A stretch of 64,000 nt of DNA from Spirosoma endbachense. GTDB taxonomy: Bacteria > Bacteroidota > Bacteroidia > Cytophagales > Spirosomataceae. Location of the stretch: the NCBI RefSeq assembly GCF_010233585.1, contig NZ_CP045997.1, positions 3,373,779 through 3,437,778 of the forward strand, given 5' to 3'. Within the stretch, counting starts at the first letter, position 1. Each line of letters begins with the position of its first letter. The notes beneath the pieces are model-generated. The model saw only the letters and a list, made by a program, of their open reading frames with translations, did not search any database and was not told the DNA's origin. The translations under genes were made by a program, and so were the position numbers. Positions 19,201 to 26,747 of this stretch are shown here, in pieces.

Positions 19201-19549
19201 GGTGAAAGATTCGTGGCTGCCAACACACACGGATACGAGTGTCCCCATTTTCGAAAACACATCGAACTTCAGCACGAATACACAGGCCAATTCTTACTAC
19301 GTGGAAAATGGCTCGTATGGCCGGATGCAATACCTCAATGTTGGTTATACGTTCCCTGCTGTTTTGCTGAACAAGATCAAATTTAGCCGGTTGCGTGTAT
19401 CGGCTTCGGCTACCAATTTGTTTACCATCACGAAATACGCTGGCTTAGATCCAGCCGTAGGTGGATCAGCCGATACTAACTTTGGTATTGATGTTGGTAA
19501 CTATCCAGTCACTCGCGGCTACAACGTTGGCTTGAGCTTTGGTTTCTAA
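16259..19549 (+). CDS. SusC/RagA-family TonB-linked outer membrane transporter
   Basis: A 1096-residue outer membrane receptor. Signal peptide (LLHASILGAVMLLWSLNASA), then a carboxypeptidase-D-like regulatory domain (about 29-105, VTGKVTGADGPVPGANVVLK), a TonB-box-like SEVVVTGY segment, a plug domain with QLQGRVAGVTVITNGQPG and LYVVDGVP, and a 22-strand barrel ending in a typical aromatic terminus (YNVGLSFGF). No STN domain, so no sigma/anti-sigma signalling is expected. It forms a transporter with the SusD-like lipoprotein 85 nt downstream. The substrate, glycan or peptide, cannot be deduced: no glycoside hydrolase, protease or regulator is linked to the pair. Confidence 0.96.
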   Translation: MKSTLYRLLHASILGAVMLLWSLNASAQDRRVTGKVTGADGPVPGANVVLKGTTTGTATDANGAYSLNVRGAAPIIVISAIGFKTQEVTVGNRTAVDVTLEDESTALSEVVVTGYSTENRRDVTGAVSTVKPAQLKVVPSTNVEQQLQGRVAGVTVITNGQPGTTSQVRVRGFGSFGGNQPLYVVDGVPTQTSQFIAPDDIETTTVLKDAASASIYGARAAAGVIVLTTKKGQRRAQKLSVSYDGLYGVTDPGHGPKILTPQEQADWTWQARKNDNFQTGTPIGPDSFTGISSNQYGTGQTPVLPDYILVGGRSGLAASSVDLAAEKLKYNTDPANGAIYNVIAANKQGTDWYKEITHVAPLTRHTLGFSGGTESSRYYISVGVQQQSGIITYNNFSRYNFRANTEFDITKKLRFGENIQFAYVSATGLQGGTGGLLGNNTNNNSSVSSDENDILLAFRMPPIIPVYNAFGGYAGTAAPGFNNARNPVANRIAAANNKNFTVFGFGNAYLEYDVIPALTLRSSIGGTYFSNYSNNYSRAQYENSENNTNYTYSEGSNVGLAWTFTNTASYKQKFGIHDVSALAGIEALNTGKGRGVSGSGLNPFITDPNYVTISTTTPGATRQVGSYYSLGNNFYSLFGQLKYTYNDKYIVTGVVRRDGSSQFGANNRYGVFPAASVAWRLSSEDFMKNLPWVSDLKIRGGYGLMGNSNYLSSTNQYNLFASNAGNGYDIGGANTSISPGFFRSQIGNANAKWETSVTSNIGIDGAFFNNKLEVVLDLWQKDTKDLLYPLALPGVVGVRANAPYVNVASMRNKGIDLLITTRGNITGDLNYEVTAIGSILDNKITAIAPSVPYFTGGGTRLGTPVVRNEPGHDLSSFYGYKVIGLFNSKEEVAAAPTQDGKAPGRFRYADTNNDGKIDDNDRQYLGSPIPKFTGSLTLTLKYKGFDLNTNLYASLGNKIFNNQRWFTDFYPSFTGAAVSARVKDSWLPTHTDTSVPIFENTSNFSTNTQANSYYVENGSYGRMQYLNVGYTFPAVLLNKIKFSRLRVSASATNLFTITKYAGLDPAVGGSADTNFGIDVGNYPVTRGYNVGLSFGF

Positions 19550-19565
19550 ACGACTTTGGTAAGAA

Positions 19566-19601
19566 ATGGGGAGCTTAACTGACATCGGGTAATCTCCCCA
19601 T
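19566..19601 (+). promoter_or_regulatory. Intercistronic hairpin between susC and susD
   Basis: ATGGGGAG pairs with CTCCCCAT over a 20-nt loop. No T-run follows, so it is more likely an mRNA stability or partial-attenuation element than a full terminator; it could set the SusC to SusD ratio. Confidence 0.5.
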
Positions 19602-19633
19602 CTACAAATCTAACTTTTCAGGTACATTTCACT

Positions 19634-21373
19634 ATGAAAAATCCTATTACAAAAGGAACCATAGCCACAGCAGTGCTCATGTTGGCTACGTTTTCTTGCA
19701 AAGAAAAATTCTTAGAAGTGCCGGCCACCGGCCAGTTAGCCAGTACCCAGTTAACGTCTAAAGCGGGTTTTGAAGGACTATTGCTCTCTACTTATGCGCA
19801 GTTAAACGCTCGGGGCTTTAGCCAGTCGGCCAGCTCCTATAACTGGGTTCGGGGTAGTATCTCAGGCGGAGATGCGAACAAAGGCTCAAACTCCGGCGAT
19901 TTTAACGCACTAACTCCCTACGGCACGTACCAGCTCCTTGCTTCCAGCGGTGAAGTAAACGCCAAATGGAACGCCATGTATGAAGGAGTAAGCCGCGCTA
20001 ACATCGTTCTTCGCTCGCTGCCTTCAGCTGGGACAGATGTAACAGCTACCGATAAAACACGGCTCACCGGTGAAGCCCGTTTTCTGCGGGGTCACTATTA
20101 CTTCGAGTTGAAGAGAGCCTTCAACATGGTGCCTTACGTCGACGAAACAGTTGATTATGGAACGGGTATCGATCAGGTCAAGAACGATGTAGATATCTGG
20201 CCTAAGCTTGAAGCCGATTTCAAATTTGCGTATGACAATTTGCCCGAAACACAGACGGCTGCTGGTCGTGCCAATAAATGGGCGGCTGCTTCGTACCTGG
20301 CGAAAACATACCTATATCAAAAGAAGTATGCGGAAGCCAAAGCGCTGTTCGATCTGATTATTGCCAGTGGTCAAACAACCAACGGCAAAAAATATGGTCT
20401 GGTGCCTCAGTATGCTCAGGTCTTCAATGCGGCAAACGATAACAATGAGGAATCGATTTTTGCAACGCAGGCTGCGGCCAATACCGGTAGCTCCGACAAT
20501 GCCAACCCCGATCTGGTTCTGAACTTCCCGTACAACACGGGTTCTAATGGCCCTGCTGGTTGCTGCGGTTTCTTTGCACCGAGTTTCGAGTTAGGTAATT
20601 CTTTCCGGGTGGATGCCAAAGGGCTTCCTTTGCTGGACGGCTCTTATAATACAGGAGCTAATCAATTGAAAACAGATCAGGGTCTTGCGTCAAGCGCTGC
20701 CTTTACACCAGACGCTGGTACGGTTGATCCACGTTTAGACTGGTCTATCGGACGTCGTGGTATTCCTTATCTTGACTGGATGGTTCACCCAGGCCTTGAC
20801 TGGATTCGTGATCAGAGCTTTGCTGGCCCTTATTCACCTAAAAAGTTCGTCTTCTACAAATCGCAGGATAAAACCCTTACCGATGGTAGCTCCTGGACCG
20901 ATGGCTATTCAGCGATTAACTACTGCATTATCCGTTATGCTGACGTACTGCTGATGGCGGCAGAGGCCGAAGTCGAAGTGGGTAGTTTAGAAACGGCTCG
21001 TAAATATGTTAACCAGGTTCGTACTCGGGCAGCCAATGCCGACGGTTTTGTGAAAGGTGCAGATGGTAAGCCAGCGGCCAATTATTTGATCGCTAACTAT
21101 ACGGCCCCCTTTGCCGATAAGGCAGCTGCTCGCACCGCCGTTCAGTTTGAACGTAAACTAGAACTATCGGGCGAAGGCCACCGTTTCTATGACCTTGTTC
21201 GTTGGGGCATCGCTGCTACTTCACTTAACGCATTCTTAGCATACGAAGGCGCACGGTTGACGGTAGCTTATGGCGGAGGAAAATTCACCGCCGGTAAAGA
21301 TGAGTATATGCCAATTCCACAAACTCAGGTTGACTATCAGAAAGGCATTCTAAAACAGAATCCTGGCTACTAA
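19634..21373 (+). CDS. SusD/RagB-family nutrient-binding lipoprotein
   Basis: A 579-residue outer membrane lipoprotein. The N-terminus has a lipoprotein signal (AVLMLATFSCKEKFLEVPAT, lipobox before Cys). The TPR-rich SusD fold is visible in YEGVSRANIVLRSLP, GEARFLRGHYYFELKRAF and AAASYLAKTYLYQKKYAEAK; the C-terminal part shows INYCIIRYADVLLMAAEAEV and ERKLELSGEGHRFYDLVRWG, both characteristic. It caps the SusC barrel and binds the imported ligand. The final part of the operon is closed by a strong terminator, so the unit is only susC-susD. Confidence 0.96.
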   Translation: MKNPITKGTIATAVLMLATFSCKEKFLEVPATGQLASTQLTSKAGFEGLLLSTYAQLNARGFSQSASSYNWVRGSISGGDANKGSNSGDFNALTPYGTYQLLASSGEVNAKWNAMYEGVSRANIVLRSLPSAGTDVTATDKTRLTGEARFLRGHYYFELKRAFNMVPYVDETVDYGTGIDQVKNDVDIWPKLEADFKFAYDNLPETQTAAGRANKWAAASYLAKTYLYQKKYAEAKALFDLIIASGQTTNGKKYGLVPQYAQVFNAANDNNEESIFATQAAANTGSSDNANPDLVLNFPYNTGSNGPAGCCGFFAPSFELGNSFRVDAKGLPLLDGSYNTGANQLKTDQGLASSAAFTPDAGTVDPRLDWSIGRRGIPYLDWMVHPGLDWIRDQSFAGPYSPKKFVFYKSQDKTLTDGSSWTDGYSAINYCIIRYADVLLMAAEAEVEVGSLETARKYVNQVRTRAANADGFVKGADGKPAANYLIANYTAPFADKAAARTAVQFERKLELSGEGHRFYDLVRWGIAATSLNAFLAYEGARLTVAYGGGKFTAGKDEYMPIPQTQVDYQKGILKQNPGY

Positions 21374-21394
21374 TCGTAGTGTTCAGTAGTCATA

Positions 21395-21431
21395 AACAAA
21401 AAGATCCGCTGCAAGGCGGGTCTTTTTGTTT
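21395..21431 (+). terminator. Intrinsic terminator after susD
   Basis: AAAAAGATCCGC and GCGGGTCTTTTT form a stem over TGCAAG with A-tract/T-tract symmetry, 22 nt after the susD stop codon. The A-tract allows function in both directions. Confidence 0.85.
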
Positions 21432-21486
21432 ATGAACATTTCAGATGCCAGCCAGTTTTTAGTTTACTCAACAAAAGACTAAAATC

Positions 21487-21750
21487 ATGGCTAACAACAA
21501 AACCACGAACCAACCAGGCTCCAATAATTTGCAGCCAAATGATGGTCGGACCCGTAATCAGAATGCTCACGATACAGGCGGTCAACGTCCTAATGGCGAG
21601 CGAACGATGACCAATGCCAATAAAAGCAAACAAGGTCCCGAAGAGGAGCATAACGTAGAGGGTAAGACCAAAAGCGAATTAGCCGAAGAACGAGGAGGTC
21701 ATGGCCACTCCGGGCATAGCGATAGCCGAAATGGCAGTCGGAAGCATTAG
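21487..21750 (+). CDS. Small hydrophilic Asn/Gly/His-rich protein
   Basis: An 87-residue protein with almost no hydrophobic residues: rich in Asn, Gln, Gly, Arg, Lys and His, ending GGHGHSGHSDSRNGSRKH. There is no signal peptide and it is predicted by eye to be disordered. Composition resembles small stress-associated hydrophilins, but I recognise no family. It has its own short upstream region after the susD terminator and is followed by a perfect hairpin, which supports it as a real monocistronic gene. The His-rich tail might bind metal; that is speculation. Confidence 0.6.
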   Translation: MANNKTTNQPGSNNLQPNDGRTRNQNAHDTGGQRPNGERTMTNANKSKQGPEEEHNVEGKTKSELAEERGGHGHSGHSDSRNGSRKH

Positions 21751-21763
21751 CGGATAAGATACT

Positions 21764-21793
21764 GAATGGTGGCCTGATTATCGGTCACCATTC
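21764..21793 (+). terminator. Hairpin after the small hydrophilic protein gene
   Basis: GAATGGTG and CACCATTC are perfect arms with an inner CC/GG pair. The T-tract is missing on the plus strand, so termination would be weak or factor-assisted. Confidence 0.5.
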
Positions 21794-21990
21794 GTCTTAG
21801 TAGACCTTTACCAGTTGTTATAGCTGACAAAACGTTTACCTGAAGAAGTGAAGATTGGGCATCTATAAAAAATAGGCACCGACTGATAAACGTTCTGTAT
21901 TAGCTATAATCGGTACGATTTATGCGTAGGCCAATACCTGTCGGCTCCTGCTTTACCGCGAACGTCTTTTACTTTATTCTTGTAATGTAT

Positions 21991-22028
21991 ATAAAAAAGA
22001 AGAAGCCCTTCGACTATCGAGGGGCTTC
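21991..22028 (-). terminator. Intrinsic terminator of the minus-strand small lipoprotein gene
   Basis: On the minus strand GAAGCCCCTCG pairs with CGAAGGGCTTC over ATAGT and is followed by a T-rich tail (TTCTTCTTTTTTAT). It lies about 55 nt after the stop of the gene at 22083-22280. Confidence 0.8.
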
Positions 22029-22082
22029 CAATCGTTTATAGCGTTGTCGGTATTATTACCGGCAGTTGTGCCTTAGCAAAAA

Positions 22083-22280
22083 TTACTTCGCGCTATCCGA
22101 CGACATGGTCGAAGCCGAATCACCAGCCATCGTCGAGTCCGTAGCGGTCGTCGAGTCAGACATCATGGTCGAAGTAGAATCGGTCGAAGTCGTCTCAGTT
22201 TCAGTCTTTTTCGAGCTGCAAGAGGTTGCAAGGGCGATCATAGCCATGAAAAAGAAGGCAGATTTCGTGATTGCTTTCAT
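22083..22280 (-). CDS. Small Ser/Thr/Asp-rich lipoprotein
   Basis: A 65-residue precursor: signal peptide (MKAITKSAFFFMAMIALATS) with a lipobox ending at Cys21, then a 44-residue tail made almost only of Ser, Thr, Asp, Met and Lys with imperfect DSTxTxxSDST-like repeats. The tail has no fold-forming core and is probably a disordered surface or periplasmic linker. Function unknown; small lipoproteins of this composition are common in Cytophagales. It has its own downstream terminator, and it diverges from the ECF sigma gene 145 nt away. Confidence 0.75.
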   Translation of the reverse strand: MKAITKSAFFFMAMIALATSCSSKKTETETTSTDSTSTMMSDSTTATDSTMAGDSASTMSSDSAK

Positions 22281-22424
22281 AAGTTTGGGGTGTTTTTGTT
22301 TACGTGTGATTAATGGAACAATGTCAACGTTAATACGCCATTGGAAAAAAGGTAACCCAATTTTTTTTAATTTTTTTTTGGGTTACGTTCGGAGCGATTT
22401 TGTATTAAGTAATGAAGCAATGCA

Positions 22425-23015
22425 ATGAAGGAAAGTAGGCGGCCCGTATTAACCGACGATGAATTGCTGGCGGGCCTGTCAACTGGTTCCGACGATGTGC
22501 TGAACCAATTGTATCGACGGTATTTTCCGATGGTCTTACACTTCGTAACCAGCAATAGCGGTAGCGAAGACGATGCTAAAGACATTTATCAGGAAACCAT
22601 CGTCATACTATACGAAAAAGCACAGAGTGGTACGCTGGAGTTGCATTGCCAACTAAAGACATACTTGTATTCTGTTGGTCGTCGTCTTTGGCTGAAGCAG
22701 TTGACGCAACGTAATCGATTCATGGTACGCGATATAGAAACGCCTGCCGCTGATGATTTTGCGGGGCAGCAAATCGATGCTGATTTAACTGAACACGAAG
22801 AGCGGGATCGGCAATTCGATTTAATGGCTGATTCGCTCGATCGACTTGGGGAACCCTGCCGCACACTGCTGGAAGATTTTTATATCCGGCATCTGAGTAT
22901 GCAGGCTATAACCGACAAGTTTGGCTATACGAATCCTGACAACGCAAAAACGCAGAAGTATAAATGCCTGATGCGGCTTAAGCGATTGTTTTTTTCCGAG
23001 TACAAACAAAGCTAA
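22425..23015 (+). CDS. RNA polymerase ECF-type sigma factor
   Basis: A 196-residue sigma-70 family protein with only regions 2 and 4. Region 2 includes LYRRYFPMVLHFV and SEDDAKDIYQETIVILYEK (the -10 recognition helix), then LKTYLYSVGRRLWL; region 4 is a helix-turn-helix at LSMQAITDKFGYTNPDNAKT followed by LMRLKRLF. The downstream gene, starting 62 nt later, encodes a membrane protein with a periplasmic serine protease and a cytoplasmic N-terminal segment, which I take to be its signalling partner. A classical zinc anti-sigma motif is absent. Confidence 0.92.
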   Translation: MKESRRPVLTDDELLAGLSTGSDDVLNQLYRRYFPMVLHFVTSNSGSEDDAKDIYQETIVILYEKAQSGTLELHCQLKTYLYSVGRRLWLKQLTQRNRFMVRDIETPAADDFAGQQIDADLTEHEERDRQFDLMADSLDRLGEPCRTLLEDFYIRHLSMQAITDKFGYTNPDNAKTQKYKCLMRLKRLFFSEYKQS

Positions 23016-23077
23016 GGGTGCTTCGGCACCTCCGCCAACCGTTATACTTAACTGACTGCAAAGTCTGCACAACAACA

Positions 23078-24100
23078 ATGGAGACTAATGACGAAAAAGA
23101 CATTGAAAGCACATTGCGAGCGTATGGCGAACGAGTTCGGCTTCAGCAGAAGCTGACCGCGATTCACACCAGTCTGGATATGGACGCGGTACGTGAGGAG
23201 GCTGGTTTATACCAGGTCGAAGCACAGCAATCAGGTCAGATTCGTTCGCTCTGGCGCACCTATCGTACTACACTGGCCGTTGCGGCCTCTGTTGCCGTTA
23301 TTACGACGTTCGGCTCGATTTTCCTGTACCGATCTTATCAACAGAGCCATCGACAGCAGGAACAGCAATACAGCTTATTAAGTAAAGAGATTCAGGCCGT
23401 TAAATCATCTCAGCGCAAATTACTAAGCGATCTTAACGGCAGAGGCCGGGCTCTCTCTGTTAATCCGGCCCAGGTTTCAGGGTCAGGGTTTATGCTGACA
23501 GCCGACGGCTATATGGTTACCAATAACCACATCATCCGGGATGCTGATTCGGTGTACGTACAAAGCCCTACTGGAGAGGTATACAAAGCGCGTGTTGTTC
23601 ATGCCGATCAAACATACGATCTGGCATTTCTACAACTCTGCGACGACAGTGCGTTCCGGGCGCTCACACCAGTTCCCTACAGTTTCGATGCACACCAGTC
23701 AGATCTGGGTGAGCGGGTCTACACACTCGGTTATCCCCGCGAAGAAATTGTCTATGGTGAAGGTTATCTAAGCTCTGGTACTGGCTACCGGGGCGATTCG
23801 ACGGCTTATCAGGTAGCGATTGGCGTTAACCCAGGCAACTCGGGTGGACCCTTGCTCGATGAAAAAGGCAATGTGATTGGTATTATCAGCGGTAAGCAAA
23901 CAACATCGGAAGGAGTTAGCTTTGCGGTAAAAACCAATTATCTCCTTAAAGCGCTGAATAACATACCGGTTGACTCCTTAAAGGGTCTGCCTTTACGACT
24001 GAACCGGAAAAGTACCCTTGCCCGGCTACCACGCAAACTGCAGATTAAACGGATGCAGTCTTATGTTTATCAGGTAAAAGTTTTCAAGCATAAAGAATAA
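23078..24100 (+). CDS. Membrane-anchored trypsin-like (S1C/DegP-type) serine protease
   Basis: 340 residues from ATG 23078 (METNDEKDIESTLRAYGERV); an in-frame start at 23018 would add 20 unlikely residues. An N-terminal cytoplasmic region of about 65 residues precedes one transmembrane helix (LAVAASVAVITTFGSIFLYR) and a coiled-coil linker. The protease domain carries a catalytic triad: His in VTNNHII (about 151), Asp in TYDLAFLQL (about 181) and Ser in NPGNSGGPL (about 256). No PDZ domain is present. Linked to the ECF sigma gene, it could sense envelope stress and transmit to or sequester the sigma factor, though the cytoplasmic part lacks an HxxxCxxC motif. Confidence 0.88.
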   Translation: METNDEKDIESTLRAYGERVRLQQKLTAIHTSLDMDAVREEAGLYQVEAQQSGQIRSLWRTYRTTLAVAASVAVITTFGSIFLYRSYQQSHRQQEQQYSLLSKEIQAVKSSQRKLLSDLNGRGRALSVNPAQVSGSGFMLTADGYMVTNNHIIRDADSVYVQSPTGEVYKARVVHADQTYDLAFLQLCDDSAFRALTPVPYSFDAHQSDLGERVYTLGYPREEIVYGEGYLSSGTGYRGDSTAYQVAIGVNPGNSGGPLLDEKGNVIGIISGKQTTSEGVSFAVKTNYLLKALNNIPVDSLKGLPLRLNRKSTLARLPRKLQIKRMQSYVYQVKVFKHKE

Positions 24101-24164
24101 CTCATTAAACAATTAACGGCGTTGAGCGGTTGTAAAGGCGTAAATTCGCAAACACTCAATGACT

Positions 24165-24446
24165 ATGAAAAAGTTAATGACGCTAGCCGCAGCGCTGGTC
24201 TTTACCCTGTCTGTTGCCTGGGCTCAGGATACAAAAGAGAAAGCTAAAGAAACAGCCAAGCAGGCTGGTCAAACAGTTGACGCAGCTGCCGATAAAGCTG
24301 GGCGTGAGACCAAAAAAGCAGGGCGAAAAATATCGAGAGCGGCTAAAAATACGAAAGAAGACGTAAAGGACGGTACGAATAAAGCGCTCGACAAAACCGA
24401 CAAAAAGTTAAAAAAGACTGAGCGTAAGCTAGATAAGTCCAATTAA
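24165..24446 (+). CDS. Small exported Lys/Ala-rich amphipathic helical protein
   Basis: A 93-residue precursor from ATG 24165 (MKKLMTLAAALVFTLSVAWA, then QDTKEK); a start two codons earlier is also possible. The mature part is highly charged with 11-residue-like periodicity (KEKAKETAKQAGQTVDAAAD, KAGRETKKAGRKISRAAK), the pattern of LEA-like or apolipoprotein-like helices. It probably forms an extended amphipathic helix in the periplasm. Function unknown; a stress-protective role would fit composition only. A perfect 15-bp-stem terminator follows. Confidence 0.7.
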   Translation: MKKLMTLAAALVFTLSVAWAQDTKEKAKETAKQAGQTVDAAADKAGRETKKAGRKISRAAKNTKEDVKDGTNKALDKTDKKLKKTERKLDKSN

Positions 24447-24469
24447 TCGGCAATTTTTCTGGCTCTCCC

Positions 24470-24515
24470 AATAAAAATGGTGACATTACCTCACGGTGGT
24501 GTCACCATTTTTATT
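24470..24515 (+). terminator. Strong intrinsic terminator, perfect 15-bp stem
   Basis: AATAAAAATGGTGAC and GTCACCATTTTTATT are exact complements around a 16-nt loop, with A-tract and T-tract built into the stem. It terminates the small helical protein transcript; symmetry allows bidirectional action. Confidence 0.85.
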
Positions 24516-24597
24516 GGTTACGAGAAACTTCATTAAACGATTATTACGTTACCAGCATACAATTGTTTGCTGTTCCTTTAAAGTGTTATTTTGACTA

Positions 24598-24846
24598 ATG
24601 AGCACCCCTATTTCAGTACTTCTGTTTGGTATAACCCGTGATCTGACCGGCCAGTCGGCCGTTTCAGTGCCGGTTGGCGAAGGAGCCCGCGTGAGTGATC
24701 TGCTAAACCAACTCTATCAAGCGTATCCCAGCCTTTCGGGTATTCGATCATTGTTGGTAGCAGTCAATGGCGAATATGCCGAAACAGATCAGCTACTCAC
24801 CAGTAAAGACGAAATTGCCCTGATTCCACCCGTTAGCGGAGGATAA
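24598..24846 (+). CDS. moaD: Molybdopterin synthase small subunit MoaD
   Basis: An 82-residue ubiquitin-like ThiS/MoaD protein ending in the required Gly-Gly (IPPVSGG), which is activated to a thiocarboxylate. The core strands are SVLLFGITRDLTGQ and LLVAVNGEYAETDQLLTSKD. It supplies sulfur to MoaE for converting precursor Z (cPMP) to molybdopterin. moaE follows 74 nt downstream; other molybdenum-cofactor genes are not in the window. Confidence 0.93.
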   Translation: MSTPISVLLFGITRDLTGQSAVSVPVGEGARVSDLLNQLYQAYPSLSGIRSLLVAVNGEYAETDQLLTSKDEIALIPPVSGG

Positions 24847-24920
24847 ATCCGATTAACACCGGTAAGCTTACCGAATTTATCTATAAGCTACCACTGTAGG
24901 CTGCTAATTACCAATCTGCG

Positions 24921-25331
24921 ATGATTTCACTTGTTACGAATCCAATTGATGTAGCTTCGGCACTGAGCTACCTACAAACCGATCAGGCTGGAGCACTCGA
25001 CTTATTTCTGGGCGTTGTACGCGATAATACGCAGGAGCGCCCGGTTGATCGGCTCGAATATGAAGCCTACGACCGTATGGCGATCATGGAGATGCAGAAA
25101 ATTGCGGATGAAGCCCACCGTCGCTGGCCTATCCTGCGTTACACGATTATTCATCGGAAAGGCACATTACTCACGGGCGAAATAGCCGTACTAATTGGTG
25201 TAGCAACAGCCCATCGCGCTGATGCCTTTGAGGCATGCCGGTACATAATCGATACGATAAAACAAACTGTACCGATCTGGAAGAAAGAAGTTTTTACCGA
25301 TGGCGAAGTGTGGGTAAATGCCCATCCGTAG
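24921..25331 (+). CDS. moaE: Molybdopterin synthase catalytic subunit MoaE
   Basis: A 136-residue MoaE. Diagnostic segments are ALDLFLGVVRDNTQ, LEYEAYDRMAIMEMQKIADE, IIHRKGTLLTGEIAVLIGVA and the conserved HRADAFEACRYIIDTIKQTV followed by PIWKKEVFTDGEVWV, which carries the catalytic Lys region. With MoaD it forms the heterotetrameric synthase that inserts two sulfurs into cPMP. Length and motifs are complete. Confidence 0.95.
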   Translation: MISLVTNPIDVASALSYLQTDQAGALDLFLGVVRDNTQERPVDRLEYEAYDRMAIMEMQKIADEAHRRWPILRYTIIHRKGTLLTGEIAVLIGVATAHRADAFEACRYIIDTIKQTVPIWKKEVFTDGEVWVNAHP

Positions 25332-25428
25332 GTCAGGAATCGGGCAAGTCGAATCAATAGGCAATGAACCTGAATTCCCCTGGTTACGAAAAAGCAGCCC
25401 TGAATTTTCTACTAACCAAACGAGTCAT

Positions 25429-26634
25429 TTATTTCTTCGCGGCCCGACCTAACAGATATGTCCCTACAATCGGATAATGATCGGAGTACGCGATATAATT
25501 GATTGTCTCGAAATCTAGTAGCGGCAATTTGGGATCATGAAATTGGTGGTCGATGCGAATGAAGCCAGGTAGACGGTTATAGGTGAAGCCAAAACCACGA
25601 CCTGCATCCTCAAAACTGTTCGGCAATAACCGTCGCAGCCGTTCATACACAACACTATAAGGCGTATCGTTATGGTCACCCGTGACGATTACCGGAAATT
25701 CGCTCTCACGGATATGCCGCTCAACCCGCTGAACCTGTTGCCCTCGTTCAATAAATCCGAACCGCAAGGCACTCAACACTCCTCTTGTTTCGTGTCGAAC
25801 ACCGGTAAGTTTTTCCTGATCCAATACTTTACCAACCCGGATGCCCATCGATTGTAAATGTACATTGATGATCCGTATCGTATCATTGCCGACTTTTATA
25901 TTAGCCCACACCAGCCCATTGCCCCGGCTAAATACTTCCCGACCAGAATGAAGAATCGGGTAAATCGAAAAGATCGCTACGCCAACACCACCATCAGCCG
26001 TTTCAGCCAGTTCGGGGTGTAAGAAAGCCGAATATCCATAACCCTTCTGACGGAATCGACGAACAACGTCATAGTCTGTCACAGCAGTGGATGTGTAAAA
26101 CTCCTGAAAGCATTTTACGGGCGCATCGTAGCGTAAGGCGTAATTCATGATACGACGAACTCTGGGCGAACTATGGCTCCGTTCCCATGCATTATCCAGT
26201 CCAAATGACTGAACATTATAGCTAAATACTTTTAGTGGCGTGTTGGCACTCACTAGCTTACCCGGAGAATTCCAGACAAACGTACGCTGACCAAACAGGA
26301 CGATACCACTAATAAGAACAAGGCCCGACAGCCAGCTTCGCCAGGGACGTATAGTAAGCCAGATCAGGACACATACGAGATTGAAGATCCACGCAACTGG
26401 AATCGAAATCATAACCATTCCCGCCGACCAGTGCTGAATCGGCAGCGCATACAATAGCCAGTAGCTTAATAGAGTATATAAAGCAAGGAGTAAATTCAGC
26501 GACCAGAATAAAGATCGAAAGAAAAAAGTAATGAACCGACTAACTTGAGCACCTACCGCCATAGCATCATTGAGCAGCCAAAAATTCGTTTTCGGGCTAA
26601 AATTAGGCATTAGCCACGCAAACCCGCTATACAC
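25429..26634 (-). CDS. Endonuclease/exonuclease/phosphatase (EEP) family membrane protein
   Basis: Up to 401 residues; a start at ATG 26562 (MAVGAQVSRFITFFFRSLFW) would give 377 and may be the real one. Three N-terminal transmembrane helices (about residues 30-115) are followed by an EEP domain: VFSYNVQSFGL (Asn), CFQEFYTS (Glu), IINVHLQSMG, VIVTGDHNDTPYSVVY (Asp/Asn), DHQFHD and SDHYPIVGTYL (terminal catalytic Asp-His). The domain would face the cytoplasm or periplasm on a membrane anchor. The substrate could be a phosphoester of nucleic acid, lipid or inositol type; sequence does not decide. Confidence 0.88.
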   Translation of the reverse strand: MYSGFAWLMPNFSPKTNFWLLNDAMAVGAQVSRFITFFFRSLFWSLNLLLALYTLLSYWLLYALPIQHWSAGMVMISIPVAWIFNLVCVLIWLTIRPWRSWLSGLVLISGIVLFGQRTFVWNSPGKLVSANTPLKVFSYNVQSFGLDNAWERSHSSPRVRRIMNYALRYDAPVKCFQEFYTSTAVTDYDVVRRFRQKGYGYSAFLHPELAETADGGVGVAIFSIYPILHSGREVFSRGNGLVWANIKVGNDTIRIINVHLQSMGIRVGKVLDQEKLTGVRHETRGVLSALRFGFIERGQQVQRVERHIRESEFPVIVTGDHNDTPYSVVYERLRRLLPNSFEDAGRGFGFTYNRLPGFIRIDHQFHDPKLPLLDFETINYIAYSDHYPIVGTYLLGRAAKK

Positions 26635-26648
26635 TACAGTAAGCGAGG

Positions 26649-26679
26649 TTGCAAAACACTAAAGTATGTCGTATATTTG
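26649..26679 (+). promoter_or_regulatory. Promoter of the rimP-nusA-infB operon (TTG-N20-TATATTTG)
   Basis: TTG at 26649-26651, a 20-nt spacer and TATATTTG at 26672-26679 match the Bacteroidota sigma-ABfr consensus closely. About 65 nt of leader, including a hairpin, precede the rimP ATG. Confidence 0.75.
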
Positions 26680-26709
26680 TGACATAATTACCGTATGGCG
26701 TTAGTAAAG

Positions 26710-26733
26710 AAAGGGAGTCGGACTCCCTTTTTT
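26710..26733 (+). promoter_or_regulatory. Terminator-like hairpin in the rimP-nusA-infB leader
   Basis: AAAGGGAG and CTCCCTTT form a stem over TCGGA and are followed directly by further T residues, as in an intrinsic terminator. It lies downstream of the operon promoter and 15 nt before rimP, so it may act as an attenuator. NusA modulates termination and autoregulates its operon in Escherichia coli, which makes feedback at this hairpin plausible. Confidence 0.65.
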
Positions 26734-26747
26734 GTTAGCCCTACCTT

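Larger units (their letters stand above)
21751..22082. other. Intergenic region with two hairpins, no gene seen
   Basis: It lies between the small hydrophilic gene and the convergent small lipoprotein gene. Only the two hairpins listed separately are recognisable; the middle 200 nt are AT-rich with no ORF that I trust. Confidence 0.5.

Noticed and set aside
22066-22428. 120-codon plus-strand ORF over the small lipoprotein gene
   Set aside because: The minus-strand gene has a signal peptide, lipobox and terminator; the plus ORF is Glu/Val/Ser low complexity produced by the complementary Ser/Thr codons.
22425-23015. The ECF sigma factor as the target of the RsbW-like kinase at 57703
   Set aside because: It is 35 kb away and already has a plausible partner gene next to it; nothing in the sequence links the two.
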